A stretch of DNA of 13,753 nucleotides from CAZITB01 sp964542055 (lineage in GTDB: Bacteria > Planctomycetota > Phycisphaerae > Sedimentisphaerales > CAMDDF01). The position numbers and the translations under genes were made by a program. The stretch spans positions 1-13,753 of the forward strand of contig CAZITB010000081.1 of assembly GCA_964542055.1 (NCBI GenBank). Direction: 5' to 3'. This document shows positions 1 to 6,789 of this stretch, one piece after another (positions within the stretch are counted from its first letter, which is position 1; each line of letters starts with the position of its first letter). A model generated the notes under the pieces. It was not told the origin of the DNA. It did no database searches and saw only the letters and a list, made by a program, of their open reading frames with translations.

Positions 1-448
1 GCGGATACACTCTTTTCTGCCAAGCTGTGACATAATTCAGGCAGGAAGGGCGAAACTGTATTAACCGACATGAAAAACGCTTGCAAACCTATGCAGCTTT
101 TCTAAGTCGATAGCCCGTGATCCGAGTTTTGCGGAAGTAATGTTTTTCAATATCGCATGGCACTGTTTTATGTTGGGATTGAGTTTTTCGGGTTGTTTGC
201 GATGGGGCGTTGTGGGGGGTAGGTTTATGCGTTACCATTTCTGATCGGGTTGCTTGGGTAGTGGAGTTTTTTGGATTAATATGAAAAAAAGTGAACCGGT
301 GATGGATAAGACAGTATAATAAGTGTGAATAATATTGTTTTAACTCCGGAGCTTGAAAGGGGTAATTGGCAGGATTTAAGGGTTGATAGTTAAGTGAAAT
401 GGCTGTTTTTGTTTAATCGATGGGGTTTTAAAGTTTTTTAAATTATTG
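1..448. other. Intergenic stretch with no supported gene
   Basis: No convincing coding region was found on either strand; the short frames lack ribosome binding sites and family resemblance. Around 85-145 there is a GCAAACC motif followed by CTAAG and GATAGCCCG, which faintly recalls the conserved core of structured RNAs such as the c-di-GMP-I riboswitch. I could not build its helices, so it is not called as an RNA. The remainder is G/T-rich on the plus strand and leads into the MarR promoter. Confidence 0.5.
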
Positions 449-477
449 TTGACAAGGTATGTCTAAGTTTATATACT
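449..477 (+). promoter_or_regulatory. Near-consensus sigma70-type promoter of the osmolyte operon
   Basis: TTGACA at 449-454 and TATACT at 472-477 are separated by exactly 17 bases, an almost perfect housekeeping promoter. Transcription would begin near 484. That rules out the TTG at 478 as an efficient translation start for the MarR gene, because it would lie upstream of the transcript's 5' end. A strong core promoter beside a repressor-family gene suggests that control is by repression. Confidence 0.75.
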
Positions 478-481
478 TTGT
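452..481. promoter_or_regulatory. Candidate MarR operator overlapping the promoter
   Basis: An inverted repeat has the arms ACAAGGTAT (452-460) and ATACTTTGT (473-481), matching at 8 of 9 positions. The arm centres are 21 bp apart, about two helical turns. The repeat covers the end of the -35 box, the spacer and the whole -10 box. A dimeric winged-helix MarR protein bound here would block RNA polymerase, so autoregulation by the adjacent gene is the natural inference. Binding is not shown. Confidence 0.45.
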
Positions 482-528
482 TTCGTACACGAATTAATCG
501 TTTAAGAACTATTCTCAGGATTAAAAAA

Positions 529-1092
529 TTGAATGTAAGAATTAAGGAAGAATCCCTGTTTTTTGGCGATAATGGAATGTTGGCTGGCCAAAATGGGCTT
601 GGAATTGATTATGAAGCAAGGATATTGCGGTCCTTGAGGAAGATAATCCGGTCTGTTGATGTTTACTCGCGTAATCTCAACAATAAATTCGGGATAACGA
701 CTCCTCAGATGGTTTGTCTGCATATAATAGGTTCGGATGGTCCGATGACGTTGTCGAGTCTTTCTGGAAAGGCAAATTTGAGCGTTTCGACGGTTAACGG
801 TATTGTTGATCGGCTTGTGGCCAAGAAGTTTATCAGCAGGGTTCGCAGCCGTAAAGACCGCAGACAGGTAGTAATTAAAATACTTGAAGCAGGTGAAAAG
901 ATAGTGAAGTCAGTGCCGTCGCTGCTGCAGGATAAACTTGCCAGTTCGCTTGGCAAACTTGGAGAACTCGAGCAGGTGTCTATAGCATTGTCGCTTGAGC
1001 GGGTGGTTGAATTGATGGAGGCCGAAGATGTAGAAGTTTCGCCCCGTCTAATAGAAAATTGGAATTTAAACGAGGAAATAAAAAGGAGTTAA
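529..1092 (+). CDS. MarR-family transcriptional regulator, probable osmolyte operon regulator
   Basis: This is a winged helix-turn-helix regulator of the MarR family, expected to bind DNA as a dimer. With the start at 529 the protein has 187 residues. An N-terminal dimerisation helix precedes the wHTH. The recognition-helix region (LSVSTVNGIVDRL) lies near residues 84-96, followed by a basic wing with the typical RSRKDRR at about 106-112. The reading frame is open back to a TTG at 478, but that codon lies immediately after the -10 box. I chose the TTG at 529 because AGGA sits at 517-520 with an 8-nt gap. The ATG at 577 (171 aa) is an alternative with a weaker ribosome site. Its stop is one base before the ablA start and it contains that gene's Shine-Dalgarno, so the two are translationally coupled. 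MarR proteins such as EctR control ectoine operons in halophiles; a similar salt-responsive role is inferred from the neighbours only. Confidence 0.85.
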   Translation: MNVRIKEESLFFGDNGMLAGQNGLGIDYEARILRSLRKIIRSVDVYSRNLNNKFGITTPQMVCLHIIGSDGPMTLSSLSGKANLSVSTVNGIVDRLVAKKFISRVRSRKDRRQVVIKILEAGEKIVKSVPSLLQDKLASSLGKLGELEQVSIALSLERVVELMEAEDVEVSPRLIENWNLNEEIKRS

Positions 1093-1093
1093 A

Positions 1094-2401
1094 ATGCCAT
1101 ATACTAAACAACAGAATAGTATTTATGACGCGATAGAAGAAGTTAAAGGTGAGATGGAAAACTGGTATGATTGGAAATGGCAGTTGAAACATACTGTAAG
1201 GGACCTTGATACGTTCGAGAAGCTCCTGAATAAGAAGTTTGAGCCTGAAAGAAGGAAAAAGATTGAGCAAACCCTGGAAAAATTTCCATTGGCAGTTACT
1301 CCATATTATCTTTCATTGATAGATCCGGATGATATAGAGAATGATCCGATATTTAAGCAGTCTTTTCCGAGTCCATCGGAGTTGATAGTTTCCAAGCATG
1401 ATATGGCTGATCCTCTGCATGAGGATAAAGATAGTCCAGTGCCTGGTATAACGCACCGGTATCCGGACAGGGTTTTGCTGCTTGTTAGTAATATGTGCTC
1501 GATGTATTGCCGTCATTGCACCCGTAAGAGAAGGGTTGGCGATGTTGATTCGATCCCGGATCGTAAACAGATCCAGGCGGGTATAGATTATATTAAAGAG
1601 AATCGGCAGATTCGTGATGTTCTGCTTTCGGGCGGCGATCCGTTTTTGTTGAGTGATGATTATCTTGACTGGATATTGACCGAGATTAGAAAGATCGATC
1701 ATGTTGAAGTGATACGTATTGGGACGAGGACGCCGGTAGTGCTGCCTTACAGGATTACTGACGGGCTGGTCGAGATGTTGAAAAAGCATCATCCGCTTTG
1801 GATCAATACTCATTTTAATCATCCCAGAGAATTGACCAAGTCATCGAGAAACGCTTTGGCGAAACTTGCAAATGCCGGAATTCCTCTTGGTAATCAGTCG
1901 GTACTTCTTGCGGGTATAAATGACTGTGCGAGGATAATGAAGTCGTTGATCCACAAGCTGGTTTATAACAGGGTTCGTCCTTACTATCTTTACCAGTGTG
2001 ATCTTTCTGAAGGTTTGACTCATTTCCGTACGCCAGTGGGTAAGGGTATCGAGATAATGGAATCGCTTATCGGTCATACCAGCGGGTTCTGTGTTCCGAC
2101 TTATGTTATCGATGCCCCTGGCGGCGGCGGTAAGATACCGGTAATGCCCAATTACCTGATGTCGTGGTCAACAAATAAGGTAGTTCTGCGAAATTATGAG
2201 GGTGTTATAACCACTTATAAAGAGCCTGACAGTTATGAGCCGATATTCTGCGATCGTGATTGTGAAAATTGTGATCTGCAGCTTCATACAGAAGATTCTT
2301 TTGAGCATGAATCGGTTGGTATATCGTTGCTGATGGCAGATCATGATAAGACAATTTCACTTGTACCAGCAGATAATGAAAGGCATCAACGCAGAGATTA
2401 A
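1094..2401 (+). CDS. ablA: L-lysine 2,3-aminomutase (AblA/KamA)
   Basis: This radical SAM, PLP-dependent enzyme converts L-alpha-lysine to L-beta-lysine, the first step of N-epsilon-acetyl-beta-lysine synthesis. The 4Fe-4S ligands are Cys135, Cys139 and Cys142 (CSMYCRHC). LSGGDP lies at 178-183. The PLP lysine is Lys347 in PGGGGK. Asp303 and Asp340 have the same spacing to Lys347 as the substrate-binding aspartates of the clostridial enzyme, as recalled from its structure. Cys278 and a C-terminal Cys cluster (386, 390, 393) fit the inter-subunit zinc site, although the cluster spacing is CxxxCxxC rather than the tight clostridial form. At 435 residues the length is normal for the family. Translation starts at ATG 1094 with AGGAG at 1084-1088, one base after the MarR stop. 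The acetyltransferase partner AblB is fused to the transporter two genes downstream. That partner favours osmolyte synthesis over lysine fermentation and over the EF-P lysylation role of EpmB. Confidence 0.95.
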   Translation: MPYTKQQNSIYDAIEEVKGEMENWYDWKWQLKHTVRDLDTFEKLLNKKFEPERRKKIEQTLEKFPLAVTPYYLSLIDPDDIENDPIFKQSFPSPSELIVSKHDMADPLHEDKDSPVPGITHRYPDRVLLLVSNMCSMYCRHCTRKRRVGDVDSIPDRKQIQAGIDYIKENRQIRDVLLSGGDPFLLSDDYLDWILTEIRKIDHVEVIRIGTRTPVVLPYRITDGLVEMLKKHHPLWINTHFNHPRELTKSSRNALAKLANAGIPLGNQSVLLAGINDCARIMKSLIHKLVYNRVRPYYLYQCDLSEGLTHFRTPVGKGIEIMESLIGHTSGFCVPTYVIDAPGGGGKIPVMPNYLMSWSTNKVVLRNYEGVITTYKEPDSYEPIFCDRDCENCDLQLHTEDSFEHESVGISLLMADHDKTISLVPADNERHQRRD

Positions 2402-2416
2402 TTCAGACAGCTTTTT

Positions 2417-3286
2417 ATGGATCTATTTGTTATAATATCTCTGGCGGGGCTGGTAATTGTCTTTGTTATTGCGACGATAGCTTTATCGCGTATAGAGGCA
2501 AAGCGCAAAAAGAGTTTGTCCGGCGCGTCAGAGTTTGATTCGGTACCTTTGAAGCTTAATAAGACCGTCAGTAGGACCAGTGTCAAGGCGAAACGGCTTT
2601 TGAGTCTTGAAAAACGGTTTACTGTTACGAGAAGAGCGATTTATCTGTTTTTGGTGCTTGTCGGTGTCGGAGTAGTTATAGTACCTTTTATCGGGCATAT
2701 ACCTTCGATAATGGTATCAGTGCTTCTTGCGTCGATTTCGGTGATAATAGGTATCGCAGCCAGGCCGTTTATTGAGAATATGATTTGCGGGCTGGTGCTG
2801 TGTTTTGGGAAACTTACGCGTATCGGTGATGCTGTTTTAGTTGATGGCGAGTATGGCGTTATCGAAGATGTTACTTTGACGCATTGCATTATCAAGCGGT
2901 GGGACTGGCTGAGATATGTTGTTCCAAACAGTACGATGATGAATAAGGAGTTTGTAAACTATTCTATCGTTGATAATAACAGATGGGTCTATGTTGAGTT
3001 TTATGTTGATTATTCTGTGGATTTGAAGCTTGTCGAAGAGATTGCGAAAAGATCGCCTTTGGACAGCGGATATTTCACAGGGAAAGAGACGCCGCGTTTC
3101 TGGATAACTGATTTGAAGCCCGAAGCGATTAAGTGTATGGTTGTTGCGTGGGCGACGTCGCCTGCGGATGGATGGATGCTTAGTATAGATATTCGGCGGG
3201 CTCTGATTGACGGTTTTAAGGAAAACGGAGTTCAGACTCATTTATATAGGTTCAATAACCAACTTGAGAATTCAGTTAAGGATTAA
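2417..3286 (+). CDS. MscS-family mechanosensitive channel
   Basis: Predicted inner-membrane channel that opens under membrane tension and releases small solutes during hypo-osmotic shock. At 289 residues it is close to the length of E. coli MscS. Hydrophobic segments lie at about 2-22, 76-92 and 97-130. The last is the pore-lining TM3 region, continuing into the family signature GIAARPFIENMICGLVL and then GDAVLVDGEYGVIEDVTL of the beta domain. The PNS signature is at 170-172 (VVPNSTMMNKEFVNYS). A charged linker rich in Lys/Arg separates the first two membrane segments. The gene begins 15 bases after ablA with no clear Shine-Dalgarno, so it probably depends on translational coupling. Placed between osmolyte synthesis and a transporter, it plausibly serves as the release valve for acetyl-beta-lysine or general osmolytes. 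The family is certain; the solute is inferred. Confidence 0.9.
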   Translation: MDLFVIISLAGLVIVFVIATIALSRIEAKRKKSLSGASEFDSVPLKLNKTVSRTSVKAKRLLSLEKRFTVTRRAIYLFLVLVGVGVVIVPFIGHIPSIMVSVLLASISVIIGIAARPFIENMICGLVLCFGKLTRIGDAVLVDGEYGVIEDVTLTHCIIKRWDWLRYVVPNSTMMNKEFVNYSIVDNNRWVYVEFYVDYSVDLKLVEEIAKRSPLDSGYFTGKETPRFWITDLKPEAIKCMVVAWATSPADGWMLSIDIRRALIDGFKENGVQTHLYRFNNQLENSVKD

Positions 3287-3288
3287 AC

Positions 3289-5571
3289 ATGCATTTTGTG
3301 GATTACTTTATTTTTGGTTTGTATATGCTGGGGGTCCTTGCAATAGGTTTCTATCATTTTTTCCGGAATAAAAATAATGAGGATTATTATGTAGGTAATC
3401 GTTCGATGTCTGCATCTCATGTTGGTCTTTCGATCGTGGCGACCGATGTTGGCGGGGGTTTTTCGATCGGGCTTGGCGGAGTCGGTTTTTTGATGGGACT
3501 ATCGGGGAGCTGGCTTTTGTTTACGGGTTTGATAGGTGCCTGGTTTTCGGCGGTTTTTATTATTCCCAAAATTAAGAAGATTGACACCAAGCATGGTATG
3601 TTTACTTATCCTGATTTTTTGCGGCACAGGTACGGGCCGATGGTGGCTCTGTTTGCGGCGCTGATATCGGGTATAGGGTATCTGGGCTTTACAGGTGCGC
3701 AGATTTTAGCGGGTGCCAAGCTTTCGGCGGGTACTATGTTTACCGAGCCTCCGTTTGGTATGGACCCGGTTAAGTTTTCGCTGCTGGTGATAGCGGTAAT
3801 TACTATCGGCTATACGGTTGTGGGCGGTTTGAAGGCGGTTATTTATACCGATACGATCCAATGGATAATTCTGCTTAGCGGATTGATTTTTGTGACGGTG
3901 CCGGTTACGCTGGTTAAGATCGGCGGGTTTGAAGCGTTGAAAACATTGCCGGATGGTTTTTTTTCGTTGACTAATATCAAGCCGATAACGTTTGTGAACT
4001 GGATGATAACGATCGTGCCGATATGGCTGATCGGGATGACTCTTTATCAGCGGATGTACGCATGTAAGAGTGAAAAGGAAGCGAAACGCGCGTGGTATAT
4101 CGCGGGTATTTTTGAGTATCCGATAATGGCGTTTACGGGCGTGTTCCTTGGTATGTGCGCGAGGGTTCTTTTTCCCGAGGCAGATGCTGAGATGGCTATG
4201 CCGATGCTGATACGTGATGTGCTGCCGATCGGTATAACGGGGATTGTAATCGCGGCGTATTTTTCGGCGATTATGTCAACGGCGGATAGTTGTCTGATGG
4301 CATCGTCGGGTAATTTTGTTAATGATATTATTGAGCGATATATTAAAAAGGGATTAACTGATAAATCGTCGATGCGGTTGTCGATGATGGTTACGCTGAT
4401 AATCGGCTCATTAGCACTTATGATGGCTTTTAGTTTCAATAACGTGCTTGACGCAATTTTATATGCTTATTCGTTTATGGTAGCGGGATTGTTTGTTCCG
4501 ACCGTCGGTGCGTTTTTCTGGAAGAGGGGCAGTTCCGGCGGTGCTTTGGCAGCTATGTTGCTAGGCGGCGGTTTGACGCTGGGGCTTCTGGTCGGGGTAT
4601 TGGAATTGCCGGAGAGGTTGGCGGCTATCGGGCTTGATGCGAGTGCTTATGGTATAGCGGTTTCTTTAATTGCTTATATTATTGGTTCGATGATCTGGCC
4701 CATGAAGTTTGAAGATTTTGATATTGAAAGTGAAAAGGATTATATGGAAAATTTTGCAGGTGCAACAATTCAGCATGGTAAGCTAAGTGATAGAATATAT
4801 TTGATGAAATTTGGAAAAGCTGATGGGGCTAATTTGAGAGAAAAACTCGATGAGCTGGCGGTTGAAAAGGGTTACAGCAAAATATTCGCGAAATTGCCGA
4901 GCAGCGCAGCTTGTGAATTTTTGAATGACGGCTATGATGAGGAAGCCAGGATACCGAATTTTTATGACGGTAGTGAGGCGGCAGTTTTTGCTGGTAAGTA
5001 TTTCGATGAAAACCGCGGAGTTATAGTTGAGAAGGATAAAGTCGCAGGTAATATAAAGATTGCCAAGTCCAAGGCCAATGATGGTAAAATTAAGCCGCTT
5101 GGTGAGGAATTTGAGATACGGGTATGCGGCAAGGATGACGCGGATCAGATGAGCGAAGTTTATAAGGAAGTTTTTGAAAGCTATCCGTTCCCGATTCATA
5201 ACCCGGATTATCTTTGTGAGACGATGGATAGCCATGTTAAATATTTCGGGATTTTTCGTGGTGACCAGATCGTTGCTCTTTCTTCGGCAGAGATGGATGT
5301 TAAAGGGTCGAATGTTGAAATGACCGATTTCGCGACACCGCCTGATTGGCGGGGTTATGGTTTTGCCCAGCATTTGCTTATCGCGATGGAAGAACAGATG
5401 AAAGCAGATGGGATAAAGACGGCTTATACGATAGCCCGTTCGAAATCGCCTGGGATGAATATTACGTTTGCGCGTGGCGGTTATGAATTTGGCGGTACGC
5501 TGGTCAATAATACCAATATAAGCGGTTCGATCGAATCTATGAATGTCTGGTATAAGGATTTGAGAGATTAG
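3289..5571 (+). CDS. ablB: Sodium/solute symporter fused to beta-lysine N-acetyltransferase (SSS-AblB fusion)
   Basis: Two complete proteins occur in one frame. Residues 1 to about 472 form a sodium:solute symporter (SSS) with the usual run of about 13 hydrophobic segments. It has the family signature GGLKAVIYTDTIQ at 179-191 and SAIMSTADS at 326-334, where Ser330/Thr331 fit the Na2 sodium site known from PutP and vSGLT. A short acidic linker (about 473-485) leads to residues 486-760, a full-length beta-lysine N6-acetyltransferase (AblB/YodP). This part has the family stretches IQHGKLSDRIYLMK, VFESYPFPIHNPDYL and NNTNISGSIESMNVWYK. The GNAT acetyl-CoA loop RGYG lies at about 688-691. AblB acetylates beta-lysine to N-epsilon-acetyl-beta-lysine. 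The start is ATG 3289 with TAAGGA six bases upstream, two bases after the channel gene. The transported substrate cannot be told from sequence; lysine, beta-lysine, proline or betaine are possible. I know AblB only as a free enzyme, so the fusion looks unusual. No frame break or stop separates the parts. Confidence 0.93.
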   Translation: MHFVDYFIFGLYMLGVLAIGFYHFFRNKNNEDYYVGNRSMSASHVGLSIVATDVGGGFSIGLGGVGFLMGLSGSWLLFTGLIGAWFSAVFIIPKIKKIDTKHGMFTYPDFLRHRYGPMVALFAALISGIGYLGFTGAQILAGAKLSAGTMFTEPPFGMDPVKFSLLVIAVITIGYTVVGGLKAVIYTDTIQWIILLSGLIFVTVPVTLVKIGGFEALKTLPDGFFSLTNIKPITFVNWMITIVPIWLIGMTLYQRMYACKSEKEAKRAWYIAGIFEYPIMAFTGVFLGMCARVLFPEADAEMAMPMLIRDVLPIGITGIVIAAYFSAIMSTADSCLMASSGNFVNDIIERYIKKGLTDKSSMRLSMMVTLIIGSLALMMAFSFNNVLDAILYAYSFMVAGLFVPTVGAFFWKRGSSGGALAAMLLGGGLTLGLLVGVLELPERLAAIGLDASAYGIAVSLIAYIIGSMIWPMKFEDFDIESEKDYMENFAGATIQHGKLSDRIYLMKFGKADGANLREKLDELAVEKGYSKIFAKLPSSAACEFLNDGYDEEARIPNFYDGSEAAVFAGKYFDENRGVIVEKDKVAGNIKIAKSKANDGKIKPLGEEFEIRVCGKDDADQMSEVYKEVFESYPFPIHNPDYLCETMDSHVKYFGIFRGDQIVALSSAEMDVKGSNVEMTDFATPPDWRGYGFAQHLLIAMEEQMKADGIKTAYTIARSKSPGMNITFARGGYEFGGTLVNNTNISGSIESMNVWYKDLRD
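4733..4746 (+). promoter_or_regulatory. Possible internal ribosome site and start for free AblB
   Basis: Inside the fusion gene, AAAAGGA (4733-4739) lies four bases before an in-frame ATG at 4744. Translation from there would give a 275-residue protein beginning MENFAGATIQHGKLSDR, which matches the expected N-terminus and length of stand-alone AblB. The gap is a little short, and A/G-rich codons for Lys, Asp and Glu in the linker could produce the motif by chance. Confidence 0.35.
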
Positions 5572-5602
5572 AAATTAGAGCAAATTTTAAATGAAAAAAA
5601 AC

Positions 5603-5636
5603 AAAAAAACCATGCTTTTAAAACATGGTTTTTTTT
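5603..5636. terminator. Intrinsic terminator, likely bidirectional
   Basis: CCATG (5610-5614) pairs with CATGG (5624-5628), extended by a run of A (5603-5609) pairing with a run of T (5629-5635) around a 9-base loop. The T-run gives termination of the plus-strand operon 31 bases after its stop. The matching A-run would serve the convergent minus-strand aldo/keto reductase gene ending at 5683. Confidence 0.85.
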
Positions 5637-5682
5637 ATGACGTATCTCGCCGATTTATCGCACGGTATTGAAAATGGAGTTT

Positions 5683-6657
5683 TTAAGCCCTAAAGATCGG
5701 GTCTATGCTTTGAGCTATATTTTTCAAATTTTCGGTTTGCTGCGATGAAAGCGGTTTTGCGTTTTTAATTTGATTGAGAGCCAGATGGAAAAGTTCGTTC
5801 TGGCCAGGCGGTACGGCTATGTCGGCACCATTTTGAAGTGTCCAGCTAAGGGACATTCTGGCAAGCTGTGGGTCGTCGATTGGCTGGTACCAGCATTTGG
5901 GATACTTTTCGCGGTTTGCGTCTTCGGGCCATTTCTGTTTTGCAAGTGGTTTCAAGCCGATCGTTCCGATGTTCTTATTTCTGGCAACTTTTACGACCTG
6001 ATCTTCGAATTGGCTGGTGTAATGGGTGGTAAAAGCGATTGGGTACATGACGGTATCGAAGTCAAACATGTCCATAGCAGCCAGGGCCGCCTCGGGCGAA
6101 TGAGCTGAAAAGCCGATATTGCGGATTTTGCCTGCTTTTTTAGCTTCGAGGATTGTTTCCATAGCGCCGCCTTTGGCGAAAACTGCTTTTACGTCTTTTT
6201 CGACGTCGGTGATCGCATGGAGTTGATAGACATCGAAGTGGTCGGTGCGGAGTCTCTCTAATGACTGATCAAGTTCGAGTTTTGCTCCTTTGGCGTCACG
6301 TTTTGTAGTTTTGCATGCCAGGTAAACATCTTTAAGGAACGGTTCTAATGCGGGGCCGAGTTTTTGTTCAGCGTCTCCGTAGGTAGGCGCAACATCGAAA
6401 TAGTTTACGCCTGCCTGAATTGCTTTTTCTACTTCTTTCGAAGCAGTTTCGGGGGTTTCGTTCATTACCACAATCCCGCCAAATACGATCGGGTAAACTT
6501 TAAGACCGGTTTTCCCAAGCGTCCTTTTGTCGGTCAAATTTACTTTAGCGGGTTTGTCGGGATTTGTTCCTATTGCAAATAGATTTTTTTGAGAAGCAAT
6601 GTAAACAGCGGCGATTGAAGCGATTGATTTTTTCAAAAAGTCTCTTCGTTGATTCAT
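5683..6657 (-). CDS. Tat-exported aldo/keto reductase
   Basis: This 324-residue aldo/keto reductase should be an NAD(P)H-dependent oxidoreductase acting on carbonyl or sugar substrates. The N-terminus carries a twin-arginine signal: QRRDFLKK at 3-10, then a short hydrophobic stretch (SIASIAAVYIA) ending near residue 28. Export of a folded, cofactor-loaded protein is therefore expected. The catalytic tetrad is visible as Asp88 and Tyr93 (FDVAPTYG), Lys116 (ACKT) and His147 (YQLH). The C-terminal half (residues 150-324) completes the usual barrel. A Shine-Dalgarno (GGAG on the minus strand) lies about 8 bases before the ATG. It is clearly paralogous to the divergently transcribed gene at 6790, which lacks the signal. 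The substrate is unknown. Confidence 0.9.
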   Translation of the reverse strand: MNQRRDFLKKSIASIAAVYIASQKNLFAIGTNPDKPAKVNLTDKRTLGKTGLKVYPIVFGGIVVMNETPETASKEVEKAIQAGVNYFDVAPTYGDAEQKLGPALEPFLKDVYLACKTTKRDAKGAKLELDQSLERLRTDHFDVYQLHAITDVEKDVKAVFAKGGAMETILEAKKAGKIRNIGFSAHSPEAALAAMDMFDFDTVMYPIAFTTHYTSQFEDQVVKVARNKNIGTIGLKPLAKQKWPEDANREKYPKCWYQPIDDPQLARMSLSWTLQNGADIAVPPGQNELFHLALNQIKNAKPLSSQQTENLKNIAQSIDPIFRA

Positions 6658-6686
6658 TTTAAATCTCCGATTTTAATAATATTTCC

Positions 6687-6715
6687 ATTTTAAGGAGGAT
6701 TCGTTATGTTTTCAA
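6687..6715 (-). promoter_or_regulatory. Candidate promoter for the Tat-type reductase
   Basis: Read on the minus strand, TTGAAA (6715-6710) and TAAAAT (6692-6687) are 17 bases apart, each one mismatch from the sigma70 consensus. The predicted transcript would begin about 20-25 bases before the start codon at 6657 and include its ribosome binding site. Confidence 0.5.
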
Positions 6716-6726
6716 GTTAAAAGTTC

Positions 6727-6755
6727 TTAACAAATTGCGTGAGGAACATTAATAT
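6727..6755 (+). promoter_or_regulatory. Candidate promoter for the cytoplasmic reductase
   Basis: TTAACA (6727-6732) and TAATAT (6750-6755) are separated by 17 bases. Transcription would begin near 6762, leaving a leader of about 28 bases that contains the Shine-Dalgarno at 6778-6784. The -10 box is only a 4/6 match, so this is weaker than the operon promoter at 449. Confidence 0.4.
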
Positions 6756-6789
6756 GAAAACATCAGTAAATTAGTAGAAAGGGATTATT

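Noticed and set aside
55..150. c-di-GMP-I riboswitch
   Set aside because: The GCAAACC motif is present, but the partner core (ACGCAAAGCC) and the tetraloop hairpin cannot be recognised.
478..528. TTG at 478 as the MarR start, giving the longest frame
   Set aside because: It directly follows the -10 box at 472-477, so it would be upstream of the transcript, and it has no ribosome site.
4783..5373. 196-codon minus-strand frame within the AblB domain
   Set aside because: It is a shadow of the well-supported fusion gene, with no ribosome site and composition matching the reverse of that coding sequence.
6692..6720. AAGGAGGA followed by a four-codon ORF (MFSS)
   Set aside because: Too short to be a supported gene; the stretch coincides with the minus-strand promoter of the Tat-type reductase and may match a ribosome site by chance.
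6754..6774. Small ORF MKTSVN in frame with the cytoplasmic reductase
   Set aside because: It ends in two tandem stops, and its ATG lies inside the candidate -10 box, so it is unlikely to be in the mRNA.
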